The position numbers and the translations under genes were made by a program. A stretch of 64,000 nucleotides of DNA from F22 sp963668535 (GTDB taxonomy: Bacteria; Bacteroidota; Bacteroidia; Bacteroidales; Bacteroidaceae). Below are positions 46,279-55,128 of this stretch, piece by piece (within the stretch, counting starts at the first letter, position 1; the number at the start of each line of letters is the position of its first letter). Where the stretch lies: assembly GCA_963668535.1 (NCBI GenBank), contig OY764867.1:1736001-1800000 (forward strand). Direction: 5' to 3'. Under the pieces are notes generated by a model that saw only the letters and a program-made list of their open reading frames with translations, was not told where the DNA came from and did no database searches.

Positions 46279-47994
46279 TTATTTCTTTTTGCTCCATGTG
46301 TCACGAAGTCCCACTGTTCTATTAAAGATCAAGCGACCTTCTTTTTTAGTGTCTGGATCTAGAGTGAAATAACCTAAGCGTTGAAATTGCATATAGCTAC
46401 CTACATCAAGACTCCCAGCAAATGGTTCTACATAGCATTCTTTTAAAACTTTCAAAGAATCTGGATTTAATAAAGTGCGAAAATCTTCTGATGCTTCTGC
46501 ACTTGGATTTTCTACACGGAACAAGCGGTCGTATAGTCGAACTTCAGCCGGAATACAGTGTTCACGGCTCAACCAATGTAATGTGCCTTTAACTTTGCGT
46601 TTAGACTCAGGCATACCACTCTTCGTATTTGGGTCATATTCACAGAAAATTTCTGTAATTTCTCCATTGGCGTCTTTTTGACAACCAGTACATTTTACAA
46701 TATAAGCATTTTTTAGGCGTACTTCTTGTCCAGGTGTCATGCGGAAGAATTTTTTAGGCGCATCTTCCATAAAATCTTCGCGTTCCATCCATAATTGTCC
46801 ACTAAATGGAATTGTATGAACTCCACTGTTCTCATCTTCAGGGTTGTTGATGGCTTCCATCATTTCAACTTGACCTTCTGGATAGTTGGTGATCGTTAAT
46901 TTAACTGGGTTTAATACTCCCGACACACGAGTAGCTCGTTTGTTTAAATCTTCACGTACCGCAGATTCCAGAAGTGAAATGTCATTGAGAGCTTCGTACT
47001 TTGTGTACCCGATTCGATCGATAAACATATGGATTGATTCGGGAGAATAGCCACGACGACGATAGCCGCAAAGTGTTGGCATACGTGGATCATCCCATCC
47101 ATTTACTAATCCTTCTTTAACTAAAGTGAGTAATTTTCTTTTACTCATCACTGTATATGTCAAGTTTAGACGATTGAATTCGATCTGTCGTGGTTGACGT
47201 CCATCTGTACGGGCCAAAGTTGAATCTTTCATTAATTCAACAAAATAGTTGTACAATGGTCGGTGTACTTCAAATTCAAGTGTACACAAAGAGTGTGTTA
47301 CGCCTTCTAAATAATCGCTTTGTCCGTGTGCAAAATCATACATTGGATAAGCGTTCCAAGTTGTACCAGTTCGATGATGTGGAGTCTTAATAATGCGGTA
47401 TATGATAGGATCACGGAAATGCATGTTGGCATGTGACATGTCAATCTTTGCTCGCAATACCATCGCTCCCTCATCCAATTCGCCGCTATTCATTTTTTCG
47501 AAGAGTGCAAGACTTTCTTCTATTGGGCGATTGCGGTATGGACTTTCTTTTCCGGGTGTTGTCGGAGTCCCCTTTTGGTTGGCTATTTCCTCTGCTGTTT
47601 GCTCGTCAATGTAAGCATGTCCCTTGCGGATCAGTTCGACAGCGAAATCCCAAATTTGTTGGAAATAATCAGAGGCATAGTATATGTTATCCCACTTGCA
47701 GCCGAGCCATTTGATGTCTTCCTTGATTGAATCTACGTACTCTGTATCTTCTTTTTCAGGGTTGGTGTCATCAAAACGTAGGTTACATGTACCACCATAC
47801 TGAGCAGCAATACCAAAGTCAAGAATGAAGGCTTTGGCGTGTCCGATATGCAAGTACCCATTGGGTTCTGGAGGAAAACGAGTTTGAATCTTTTTACCGT
47901 TTTTACCTGCTTCTAAATCGGCGATTACCGCTTGCTCAATAAAGTGCAAGCTACGCTTTTCAGTTGAAGTTTCATTTGTCATATTTTCTGTCAT
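46279..47994 (-). CDS. glnS: glutamine--tRNA ligase
   Basis: A 571-residue class I synthetase charging tRNA-Gln directly. The HIGH motif is PPEPNGYLHIGHAKAF and the KMSKS equivalent is VMSKRKL. The catalytic core is followed by the anticodon-binding beta-barrels. The start at MTENMTNETSTEKRSLHF is chosen because the -7 box at 48028-48035 excludes the longest ORF start at 48030; the ATG at 47982 is an alternative. It probably heads a transcript with dedA and the wza/wzc pair. Confidence 0.96.
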   Translation of the reverse strand: MTENMTNETSTEKRSLHFIEQAVIADLEAGKNGKKIQTRFPPEPNGYLHIGHAKAFILDFGIAAQYGGTCNLRFDDTNPEKEDTEYVDSIKEDIKWLGCKWDNIYYASDYFQQIWDFAVELIRKGHAYIDEQTAEEIANQKGTPTTPGKESPYRNRPIEESLALFEKMNSGELDEGAMVLRAKIDMSHANMHFRDPIIYRIIKTPHHRTGTTWNAYPMYDFAHGQSDYLEGVTHSLCTLEFEVHRPLYNYFVELMKDSTLARTDGRQPRQIEFNRLNLTYTVMSKRKLLTLVKEGLVNGWDDPRMPTLCGYRRRGYSPESIHMFIDRIGYTKYEALNDISLLESAVREDLNKRATRVSGVLNPVKLTITNYPEGQVEMMEAINNPEDENSGVHTIPFSGQLWMEREDFMEDAPKKFFRMTPGQEVRLKNAYIVKCTGCQKDANGEITEIFCEYDPNTKSGMPESKRKVKGTLHWLSREHCIPAEVRLYDRLFRVENPSAEASEDFRTLLNPDSLKVLKECYVEPFAGSLDVGSYMQFQRLGYFTLDPDTKKEGRLIFNRTVGLRDTWSKKK

Positions 47995-48027
47995 ATAATT
48001 TATTTCAGATTTTGCTTTCATTCCCTG

Positions 48028-48035
48028 CAAATATA
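48028..48035 (-). promoter_or_regulatory. promoter -7 box of glnS
   Basis: CAAATATA on the plus strand reads TATATTTG on the minus strand, 34 bases upstream of the chosen start. Confidence 0.62.
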
Positions 48036-48148
48036 ATGTATTTTTTTTGTTTTCTCTTGACTAAGTACAACTTAGTGATAGCTTCCCATCATTTTTTATG
48101 TCATTCATAGCAAGATGTTGCATTTTACTATATTAATTCCTTCAATTA

Positions 48149-48179
48149 TTTGTGTTTTAGGTGGTTTTTCCTACCTTTG
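48149..48179 (+). promoter_or_regulatory. promoter of phoU
   Basis: TTTG at 48149-48152, 19 bases, then TACCTTTG at 48172-48179. It leaves a leader of about 90 bases before phoU. Confidence 0.75.
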
Positions 48180-48272
48180 CATTGATACAGTCAACCTATT
48201 AAAAAAGGGAAATTCAGTCTCTAACCCTTGCTGTTATTTCGCTTTTATTTTTAATCCATTATTTTTAATCGC

Positions 48273-48950
48273 ATGATACAATTTATTGAGTCAGAACTTG
48301 AAATATTACGCCAACAACTAAATGAAATGTGGACTATTGTCTACAACCAAATGGAAAGAGCTACTGAGTCTGTGCTTACTTTAGATCGTGAGTTGGCTGC
48401 GCAAGTCGTTTTAAGAGAAAGACGTGTCAATGCTTTTGAATTGAAAATTGACCGTGATGTTGAAGAATTGATCGAACTTTATAGTCCGGTTGGGGTAGAC
48501 TTGCGTTTTGCATTAGCAGTTTTGCGCATTAATAACAATCTTGAAAGGTTGGGCGACTTTGCGGAAAATTTGGCCAAATTTGTTTCAAAATGTAAGATAC
48601 CAGCAGTGCCTGCAGATTTAGTCGAAAATTTGCGAATAGGTGAGATGGCACGAACTGTTTTACAAATGTTGGAATTAGCTAATCGAGCTTTTGAAGAAGA
48701 ATCAGTAGAATATGCTGCACAAGTTATTGAAAAAGACAACATCTTGGACGAAATTAATGCGGCGGTAACTACCGTTATTTCTACTTATATTATAGAAAAC
48801 AAAGATGATGTCGCATTTGCAATAGGATTAAATAATGTGATGCGTAAGCTTGAACGAGCTGGTGATCATATAACAAATATTGCAGAGGATATAGTTTTTA
48901 TAGTAGATGCAAAAGTGTTAAAACATACCTCAAAAGAGGGAGAAAAGTAA
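48273..48950 (+). CDS. phoU: phosphate transport system regulatory protein PhoU
   Basis: A 225-residue all-helical cytoplasmic protein made of two three-helix repeats. The metal-binding patterns are visible: VVLRERRVNAFELKIDRDVEELI with LAVLRINNNLERLGDFAENLAKF in the first half, and VIEKDNILDEINAAV with LNNVMRKLERAGDHITNIAEDIVF in the second. PhoU represses phosphate-starvation signalling through PstB and the PhoR kinase. No pst or phoR genes are adjacent, so it stands apart from its usual cluster, at least in this window. Length is normal. Confidence 0.95.
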   Translation: MIQFIESELEILRQQLNEMWTIVYNQMERATESVLTLDRELAAQVVLRERRVNAFELKIDRDVEELIELYSPVGVDLRFALAVLRINNNLERLGDFAENLAKFVSKCKIPAVPADLVENLRIGEMARTVLQMLELANRAFEEESVEYAAQVIEKDNILDEINAAVTTVISTYIIENKDDVAFAIGLNNVMRKLERAGDHITNIAEDIVFIVDAKVLKHTSKEGEK

Positions 48951-49548
48951 AAATATGCTTTTCAACATGTTTGAGGATTTGGAAGTCTCAATAAAAATCC
49001 TCATATTTGCACTGTTATCCTGAAAACAATCTTTTTACCTTAAAAAAACTAATACCTATTGAATGGAAAGCGGCTCTTTGTGAAAAGGGCCGCTTTTGTT
49101 ATAATATGGATTATTTGTTTTTATTGAGACTTTATAAATAAGGCTGTTTAAGATTTTGTTTTGGAATATTTTTCTTCCATATATCCCTTTATTATTAAGA
49201 GTATTTTCGCTTTTTATATTAGGAATTATCTTGTTTTTGTTTTACTTTTGTTATGCGATAGACTCTGCATATAAACTGACTCTAAAGAAATTTTATCTAG
49301 AGTCTTGTCGTTGAAAAATGAATCGATATATATAAATCTATACAAGGTGTAGGAGATTTATTTATAGTGTTTCGCCCACATGTTATATTTGTATTATATC
49401 TAAGGTGCTAATAACCCTTACTATATGAAACAAATTCGGACTGAATTGTGGTTATAAACGATTCATTTAATAGCATAATGGTATTTGAATTTTTATGCTG
49501 TAGTTTGAACTTGTCGATTAATGAGTTAATAATTAAAAAATAGAATGT
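48951..49548. other. long AT-rich intergenic region between phoU and riboflavin synthase
   Basis: About 600 bases without a credible gene. It contains the phoU terminator (49067-49101), a dyad GACTCTA/TAGAGTC (49278-49284, 49298-49304), and two TAnnTTTG boxes (TACTTTTG at 49243-49250 and TATATTTG at 49384-49391), neither with a clean -33. No FMN riboswitch consensus is visible despite the riboflavin gene downstream. Confidence 0.6.
49067..49101 (+). terminator. terminator after phoU
   Basis: AAAGCGGC (49067-49074) pairs with GCCGCTTT (49089-49096), inner CTTT/AAAG, then TTGTTAT. It lies 116 bases after the phoU stop. Confidence 0.8.
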
Positions 49549-50154
49549 ATGTTTTCTGGTATTGTTGAGGAATTTGCCACTGTTGTGGCAGTGAAAAAAG
49601 AACAAGAGAATCTACACTTGACTTTGACTTGTAGCTTTGTCAATGAGTTGAAGATAGATCAGAGTGTTTCGCATAATGGCGTTTGTCTTACAGTGGTTAA
49701 TCTTACAGAAGATACATATACCGTGACAGCAATGTCTGAAACGATTAAACGTAGTAATATTGGATTGCTCAAAGAGGGGGACAAGGTTAATATCGAGCGC
49801 AGTATGATTATGGATGGTCGTTTAGATGGACATATCGTTCAAGGACATGTGGATCAAACTGCTGAATGTGTTGATATTCGCGATGCAGAAGGAAGTTTCT
49901 ATTTTCGTTTTAAATATGACAGCACACAGGACATGATTAAACGTGGTTATTTTACAGTGGATAAAGGGTCTGTTACTGTGAACGGAGTTAGTTTGACTGT
50001 TTGTAGTCCGACTGCAGATACTTTTGAAGTAGCGATAATCCCTTATACATATGAAAATACAAATTTTCATACTTTTAAGTTAGGAACGATTGTAAATATT
50101 GAATTTGATATCATTGGCAAATATATTACTCGAATGAATCAACTATTAGATTAA
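49549..50154 (+). CDS. ribE: riboflavin synthase, alpha subunit type
   Basis: A 201-residue enzyme that dismutates two molecules of 6,7-dimethyl-8-ribityllumazine to riboflavin. It starts with the family hallmark MFSGIVEE. Two tandem lumazine-binding barrels follow: the first has SVSHNGVCLTVV and the second GSVTVNGVSLTVC, with GHIVQGHVDQTAEC between them. Length is normal. Its substrate maker ribH is at 36484. It is preceded by a long leader region in which I see no FMN riboswitch, and followed by a strong bidirectional terminator. Confidence 0.96.
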   Translation: MFSGIVEEFATVVAVKKEQENLHLTLTCSFVNELKIDQSVSHNGVCLTVVNLTEDTYTVTAMSETIKRSNIGLLKEGDKVNIERSMIMDGRLDGHIVQGHVDQTAECVDIRDAEGSFYFRFKYDSTQDMIKRGYFTVDKGSVTVNGVSLTVCSPTADTFEVAIIPYTYENTNFHTFKLGTIVNIEFDIIGKYITRMNQLLD

Positions 50155-50184
50155 GAGTGCATATATAAATAATGTGTATGACAT

Positions 50185-50220
50185 AAAAAGAGAGCATGCT
50201 TTTGGGCAAGCTCTCTTTTT
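50185..50220. terminator. bidirectional terminator
   Basis: AAAAAGAGAGC (50185-50195) pairs with GCTCTCTTTTT (50210-50220). It lies between convergent genes ending at 50154 and 50224. Confidence 0.9.
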
Positions 50221-50223
50221 ACA

Positions 50224-52143
50224 TTATGTGCACTTTTCAATGAGTTTTCTATAGAATATATGTTTCGATAATGTTTTTGTATTTCCAATTATGACAAGTT
50301 TCATCCGTGCCCTTGTTATAGCTACATTCATTCGTCTTAAATCTTTTAAGAACCCTATGTTACCATTGGAATTTGCACGTACTAAACTGATAAAAATAAC
50401 ATCTCTTTCTTGTCCTTGAAAACCATCAACAGTGTGTATTGTAATTCTGTTTTTTAATGGGAATAGTTGATCATTTTTTTTGATTAACTGCTGCATCAGT
50501 TGAACTTGATTCATATAAGGAGATATGATGCCAAAGTCGATGTTTTCGTCTACAATGCGTTGTTTACCAATGCGATGAATATATCTTTGTAGATAGTCTA
50601 ATAATAAATATGCTTCACCGCGATTAATTCGTCCAAAGGAGCTACCAATAAATTCTTCTTGAAAGTTTTCGTCTTCTTTGGCTGTCTCTGTTAATTGTGC
50701 CGTATCTATCCATTCTATTGGTTTATCTAGGTCCAGAATGTTTCTATTTTCCACACTTGCTGCTGCTTTGAGTTGTCCATTATAGAACCAGTCAGACGAA
50801 AATTGCATGATTTCTTGATTCATCCTATATTGTAAAGTGAGCAATTCTACACAGCTTGGATGTTTGTTTGCAGCAGATTCCATTAAGGACTCAGCTAACC
50901 CTCCTTTAATTGCATCCGTATTTTTTATTACTGGTGGAAGTTGACAATGATCACCTGCTAAGATGACTCTTCGTGCTTTGCGCATAGCGACCCATGTCAT
51001 TGGAGCAGTAGCTTGACCTGCTTCATCAACAAACAAAGTTGAAAAATGTTGATTAAACATTAGCTTATGGTTGCTGCCACTTAGGGTACTGGCTACTACT
51101 CTTGCTTGCGAAAATAAAGCTGTGTGAATTTCCATTTGTATTTCATCGGCTTTTTCGCGTAGCAAACGTATTTGATTTCTAGCTTTTTCCCTGCTTGTGT
51201 AATCTGTTTTTCGTTTTTGTTGTATGTGTCTAATTTCTTTCCTAAGACTCCACAAATCGCTATATTTATTGTGATTTTGAAATTGATACTCGTAAGTGTA
51301 TTGTTGTATTTCTTGTGTGATACGAGAAGGGTTGCCAATGCGTAAAACTGGTACGCCACGATCAACAAGCTTCTGTGCAATCCAATCGATTGCCATATTG
51401 CTTTGTGCACAAACTAGGACTTGACTTTCTCTACGTAGTACCTCATAGATTGCTTCAACCAGAGTCGTCGTTTTTCCAGTACCAGGTGGACCATGAACTA
51501 TGGCAATATCTTGAGCTTTTAAGATTGTGTTTATAGCCTTTTGTTGGCTGTCATTTATCCATGGCATAGGTGTATTAATAGCAGAACAAAATGCAGGTTT
51601 TTCCTTCCCATATATTATTTCTCGAAGATTGATTAAATGTTTGTCCTTAGTCGTTTGAATGTCTTCTAGTGCTGCAAACATTGTTTTGTAGTCTTGTTCA
51701 TTAAATCCCAATTGTACACCCAGAAAAGAAGGCTTTTCAAGTTTTGTGATTACATTTGGATTATTGATTGCTATTACCATACGTTGGGAAGACGCATAGT
51801 TTACAATACCTTCAACTCCAATAAGTTTTAGAGAGCTCTTTTGCGTCTGTGATTGACAATTCGGCTCTTTTTGCTCACTTTTAGTAAAAAATTGAATAGG
51901 TTGACCGAATTCAAAATGATGCTCTATATCGGTGTCTTCTGTGCGATGAATTTCTACAACATATTGGTTGAGAGAGTTATAATAGAACTTACAGATTGTG
52001 ACTGGGGCCCAGCATATACCTCGACGTATCTTTTGACGCAAAGGCATACTGATAGAATCTATGTAAAATGTTTCTTTCTCGTATTCATATTCTTTTTTTA
52101 ATAAGTTATATAACTGAGATAATTGTAATATAGAATTGCACAT
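50224..52143 (-). CDS. SF1 superfamily DNA/RNA helicase (DNA2/NAM7, IGHMBP2 type)
   Basis: A 639-residue protein. Residues about 1-200 resemble the beta-barrel of UPF1/IGHMBP2-like helicases. Helicase motifs follow in order: Q-motif region NDSQQKAINTIL, Walker A HGPPGTGKTTT (about 216-226), motif Ia CAQSNMAIDWI, Walker B FVDEAGQATAP, motif III AGDHCQLPP, motif IV LTLQYRMNQEIM, motif V TVDGFQGQERDVIF and motif VI VAITRARMKLVIIG. A coiled insertion (about 300-350) lies between Ia and II, as in the family. It is a likely cytoplasmic 5'-3' helicase; the physiological substrate is unknown. It is a single gene with a terminator on each side. Confidence 0.92.
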   Translation of the reverse strand: MCNSILQLSQLYNLLKKEYEYEKETFYIDSISMPLRQKIRRGICWAPVTICKFYYNSLNQYVVEIHRTEDTDIEHHFEFGQPIQFFTKSEQKEPNCQSQTQKSSLKLIGVEGIVNYASSQRMVIAINNPNVITKLEKPSFLGVQLGFNEQDYKTMFAALEDIQTTKDKHLINLREIIYGKEKPAFCSAINTPMPWINDSQQKAINTILKAQDIAIVHGPPGTGKTTTLVEAIYEVLRRESQVLVCAQSNMAIDWIAQKLVDRGVPVLRIGNPSRITQEIQQYTYEYQFQNHNKYSDLWSLRKEIRHIQQKRKTDYTSREKARNQIRLLREKADEIQMEIHTALFSQARVVASTLSGSNHKLMFNQHFSTLFVDEAGQATAPMTWVAMRKARRVILAGDHCQLPPVIKNTDAIKGGLAESLMESAANKHPSCVELLTLQYRMNQEIMQFSSDWFYNGQLKAAASVENRNILDLDKPIEWIDTAQLTETAKEDENFQEEFIGSSFGRINRGEAYLLLDYLQRYIHRIGKQRIVDENIDFGIISPYMNQVQLMQQLIKKNDQLFPLKNRITIHTVDGFQGQERDVIFISLVRANSNGNIGFLKDLRRMNVAITRARMKLVIIGNTKTLSKHIFYRKLIEKCT

Positions 52144-52176
52144 AGTCTAAAAAGTAAGGAAATAATAAAACAGAAG

Positions 52177-52215
52177 CAGGTCAGTAAATATAAAATTACT
52201 GACCTGTTTTAAAGT
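52177..52215 (-). terminator. terminator of the oxidoreductase operon
   Basis: CAGGTCAGTAA (52177-52187) pairs perfectly with TTACTGACCTG (52196-52206). It lies about 50 bases past the gamma-subunit stop, with a moderately T-rich minus-strand tail. Confidence 0.75.
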
Positions 52216-52259
52216 TTTGCTAACAGCAAATATTCTTGGTAAATGATTAAAAAATGACC

Positions 52260-52805
52260 TTACTTAATTTCATAAATTAAATCGGCTCCCTTTTTAATCG
52301 CTTCCTCATTCATAGGAATAAGATGGTGATGGCGTGTTGGAAGTGTTTTCTTTAGTGCCTTCAACACACTCTCTATTTTGACCATTGGACAAAGACCAAG
52401 TAATCCGCCTAATACAATCATATTGAATGCTTTGGTGTTTTTCATTTCTGTAGCTGCATCCATTGCATCAATACGGTACACTTTAATATCTTTTCGAGTA
52501 GGAGGATTGATGATACCATATCCATCATAAATAATCATTCCTCCAGGTTTTACTTTAGGTTCAAACTTTTCTAGAGATGGTTGATTCAGTACAATAGCAA
52601 CATCATAGGTAGATAGTATAGGTGAAGAGACCTTTTCATCACTTACAATAACTGTTACATTTGCTGTACCTCCACGTTGTTCTGGACCATACGCTGGCAT
52701 CCAGCTTACTTCTTTGTCTTCCATAAGACCAGAGTAAGCAAGAATCTTACCCATTGATAGGACACCTTGTCCGCCAAAACCAGCTATAATAATTTCTTCT
52801 TTCAT
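52260..52805 (-). CDS. 2-oxoacid:ferredoxin oxidoreductase, gamma subunit
   Basis: A 181-residue subunit. The start MKEEIIIAGFGGQGVLSMG is chosen over an ATG at 52835 that would overlap the beta gene by 11 bases. The glycine-rich GFGGQGVLSMGKIL and PAYGPEQRGGTANV are diagnostic of the gamma domain of pyruvate/2-oxoglutarate/branched-chain oxidoreductases. It completes the alpha-beta-gamma-delta complex that oxidatively decarboxylates a 2-oxoacid to acyl-CoA, reducing ferredoxin. Last gene of the operon. Which oxoacid is used (2-oxoglutarate or branched-chain) is not decided by sequence here. Confidence 0.94.
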   Translation of the reverse strand: MKEEIIIAGFGGQGVLSMGKILAYSGLMEDKEVSWMPAYGPEQRGGTANVTVIVSDEKVSSPILSTYDVAIVLNQPSLEKFEPKVKPGGMIIYDGYGIINPPTRKDIKVYRIDAMDAATEMKNTKAFNMIVLGGLLGLCPMVKIESVLKALKKTLPTRHHHLIPMNEEAIKKGADLIYEIK

Positions 52806-52824
52806 AATTTTCTGCTTTAGGAGG

Positions 52825-53595
52825 TTATTCTGCATCTTTGTCTTTAAGATCCCCTAATGGATAGTATGGAAACATGTTTTCAACCATCCATTCATTTGAC
52901 TTTGTTGGAGACAACTTCCAGCCAGAATTACAGGTTGATACAATTTCAACTAGGTTACTTCCTTTACCAGCCATTGAGTTCTCAAATGCTTTGCGGATAG
53001 CTTTCTTAGCTTTACGGATATTAGCTACAGAATGTACGCTTTGACGAGTTACATAGGCACATCCCTCAAGTTGAGCTGCCAAATCAGCAATTTTTAATGG
53101 ATAACCATGTAGAGAAATGTCTCTTCCGTACGGACTTGTTGCTGTTTTTTGTCCTTCCAATGTTGTTGGTGCCATCTGTCCACCAGTCATCCCATAAATA
53201 GCATTATTTATAAAGATGATAGTAATGTTTTCGCCGCGATTGAGCGCATGTATTGTTTCTGCAGTACCAATACAAGCCAAATCACCATCTCCTTGATACG
53301 TAAATACCAATCTGTCAGGCCATAGGCGTTTTATCGCTGTTGCAATCGCAGGTGCTCTACCGTGAGCAGCTTCTTGCCAGTCAATATCAATATATTTGTA
53401 AGCAAATACGGCACATCCCACCGGAGATACACCAACAGTTTTTTCTTCAAGGCTCATTTCTTCAATGACCTCAGCTATGAGCTTATGTACGACACCATGG
53501 CTACAGCCTGGGCAATAGTGCATGGGAGTGTCGTTCAATAAGGTAGGTTTTTTGTATACTACCTGCCCAGCATTGATAATCTCTTCTTTTGTCAT
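52825..53595 (-). CDS. 2-oxoacid:ferredoxin oxidoreductase, beta subunit (TPP-binding)
   Basis: A 256-residue subunit holding thiamine diphosphate and a proximal cluster. It shows MHYCPGCSHGVVHKLIAE, SPVGCAVFAYKYIDIDW, HGRAPAIATAIKRLWP and the TPP/magnesium motif GDGDLACIGTAETIHALNRGENITIIFINNAIYGMTGGQ. Length is normal for KorB/VorA. It is followed by gamma with a 19-base gap and preceded by a short membrane-protein gene 11 bases upstream, which in turn follows alpha. Cys pairs for the [4Fe-4S] cluster are present (CPGC and later CAVF). Confidence 0.94.
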   Translation of the reverse strand: MTKEEIINAGQVVYKKPTLLNDTPMHYCPGCSHGVVHKLIAEVIEEMSLEEKTVGVSPVGCAVFAYKYIDIDWQEAAHGRAPAIATAIKRLWPDRLVFTYQGDGDLACIGTAETIHALNRGENITIIFINNAIYGMTGGQMAPTTLEGQKTATSPYGRDISLHGYPLKIADLAAQLEGCAYVTRQSVHSVANIRKAKKAIRKAFENSMAGKGSNLVEIVSTCNSGWKLSPTKSNEWMVENMFPYYPLGDLKDKDAE

Positions 53596-53606
53596 ATCTT
53601 TGCGGT

Positions 53607-53777
53607 TTATCTATGGGTAAAACGAATGAAAAACTCTGCAAGTTTCAAAAACATGGAGATGCCTCCAATATAAAAAAACCAAGTTTTATCCTCAACAAAG
53701 AAGTAAACTAGGATTGTGATCAACGCACCTATAAGAAATAGGGTGTTTAGAATGGATCTAATTTTATCTGGATTCAT
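53607..53777 (-). CDS. small two-helix membrane protein in the oxidoreductase operon
   Basis: A 56-residue ORF read directly from the minus strand: it begins MNPDKIRSILNTLFLIGALI and ends EFFIRFTHR. Two hydrophobic segments (about 10-27 and 34-50) are separated by VEDKTW. It fills the gap between alpha (stop 53791) and beta (start 53595) with 11-13-base spacings on both sides, so it is in the operon and translated under the same promoter. Its length puts it below the usual 60-residue cut-off. Function is unknown; membrane anchoring of the otherwise soluble enzyme complex is one possibility. Confidence 0.8.
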   Translation of the reverse strand: MNPDKIRSILNTLFLIGALITILVYFFVEDKTWFFYIGGISMFLKLAEFFIRFTHR

Positions 53778-53790
53778 CGTTTACCGGAGT

Positions 53791-54873
53791 TTATTTGATT
53801 AATTTTTCTTTTATAGCTTCTACGACTTCATCTGGATCTGGTACAATACCACCAAGACGACCAAAGTGTTCAACAGGAATACGACCGTTGACAGCAAGGC
53901 GTACATCCTCTACCATTTGGCCTGCATTTAGTTCCAAAGAAAGCATCCCCTTTACATTGTCTGCATAAGTAGATATGATTTCTGTAGGATAAGGCCAAAG
54001 TGTAATAGGGCGTAGTAAACCAACCTTTAAGCCTTGTTCGCGTGCTATTTCCATAGCTTTAGTACCAATGCGTGCCATTGAACCGAAGGCAATAATGATG
54101 TAGTCGGCATCTTCACAATTTATTTCTTCATAACGTACTTCGTTCTTCTCAATTTCTTTATATTTAGCTTGAAAACGAAGATTGTTAAGTTCCATTTCTT
54201 CTGGTTGAAGCTCAAGTGAAGTAATCCAGTTGGATTTGCGACTTTTAGGTTTACCAGTAGCTGCCCATGGACATGATGCAATGACTTCCTCATTCGTGCG
54301 TCGAGGTTTTTGCTCTGGTAAAACAACTTTTTCCATCATTTGACCAATAACTCCATCGGCAAGAATGATTGCTGGATTACGATATTTAAAGGCAAGTTCA
54401 AAGCCAAGCTCTACAAAATCGGCCATTTCTTGCACACTACTTGGTGCCAAAGCTATAAGGCGGTAATCCCCATGTCCACCACCTTTTACTGTTTGAAAGT
54501 AGTCTGCCTGTGAAGGTTGTATAGTTCCTAAACCTGGACCACCTCTCATGACATTGACAATGAGGCAAGGTAATTCAGCACCAGCAATGTAGCTAATACC
54601 TTCTTGTTTTAAACTGACACCAGGACTGGAAGAAGAGGTCATAACCATCTTACCTGCTCCAGCACCACCATACACCATGTTGATTGCTGCAACCTCACTT
54701 TCGGCTTGTAGAACTACCATTCCAGTAGATTCCCAAGGCTTTTCAACAGCAAGGGTTTCTAGAATTTCTGATTGAGGAGTGATGGGATAGCCGAAGTAGC
54801 CATCTACACCACAGCGAATAGCCGCATGAGCTATTGCTTCGTTTCCCTTCATTAATAGGACTTCTTTTGCCAT
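53791..54873 (-). CDS. 2-oxoacid:ferredoxin oxidoreductase, alpha subunit
   Basis: A 360-residue subunit. The start MAKEVLLMKGNEAIAHAAI is used; an upstream in-frame ATG at 54960 would overlap the ferredoxin gene. The family signature GYFGYPITPQSEILETLA, the conserved VLQAESEVAAINMVYGGAGAGKMVMTSSSSPG and the C-terminal MLSLELNAGQMVEDVRLAV match KorA/VorB. Length is normal. It pairs with the beta subunit downstream and receives electrons with the 2[4Fe-4S] ferredoxin-type delta subunit encoded 13 bases upstream. Confidence 0.95.
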   Translation of the reverse strand: MAKEVLLMKGNEAIAHAAIRCGVDGYFGYPITPQSEILETLAVEKPWESTGMVVLQAESEVAAINMVYGGAGAGKMVMTSSSSPGVSLKQEGISYIAGAELPCLIVNVMRGGPGLGTIQPSQADYFQTVKGGGHGDYRLIALAPSSVQEMADFVELGFELAFKYRNPAIILADGVIGQMMEKVVLPEQKPRRTNEEVIASCPWAATGKPKSRKSNWITSLELQPEEMELNNLRFQAKYKEIEKNEVRYEEINCEDADYIIIAFGSMARIGTKAMEIAREQGLKVGLLRPITLWPYPTEIISTYADNVKGMLSLELNAGQMVEDVRLAVNGRIPVEHFGRLGGIVPDPDEVVEAIKEKLIK

Positions 54874-54886
54874 AATATTTCCTTTC

Positions 54887-55117
54887 TTAATTGTCAGTCT
54901 TGATTTTATAAACAGTGATACATCCGTCTGGACATACTTGAGCGCATGCTGCGCATCCAATACAGGCGTCTTCGTCCTTTAATTCGGCATAATTGTACCC
55001 TTTCATATTCACTTCTTTATGTAAGGAAATGATTTGTTTGGGACATGCTTCTACGCAGAGGTTGCACCCCTTGCAGCGTTCTATGTCTACGACGATAGTT
55101 CCACGAATCTTTGCCAT
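54887..55117 (-). CDS. 2[4Fe-4S] ferredoxin-type delta subunit
   Basis: A 76-residue iron-sulfur protein with two classical CX2CX2CX3CP motifs (CKGCNLCVEACP and CIGCAACAQVCP). It is the electron-carrying delta subunit of the 2-oxoacid oxidoreductase, as in KorD/VorD. All eight cluster Cys are present. It is 13 bases upstream of the alpha gene and 11 bases downstream of the TPR gene in one operon. Confidence 0.95.
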   Translation of the reverse strand: MAKIRGTIVVDIERCKGCNLCVEACPKQIISLHKEVNMKGYNYAELKDEDACIGCAACAQVCPDGCITVYKIKTDN

Positions 55118-55128
55118 ACTCGTTGTTT

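Noticed and set aside
48951..49548. FMN riboswitch upstream of riboflavin synthase
   Set aside because: The conserved FMN-aptamer segments (AGGG..GGGTGAAATTCC and following) are not present in either orientation.
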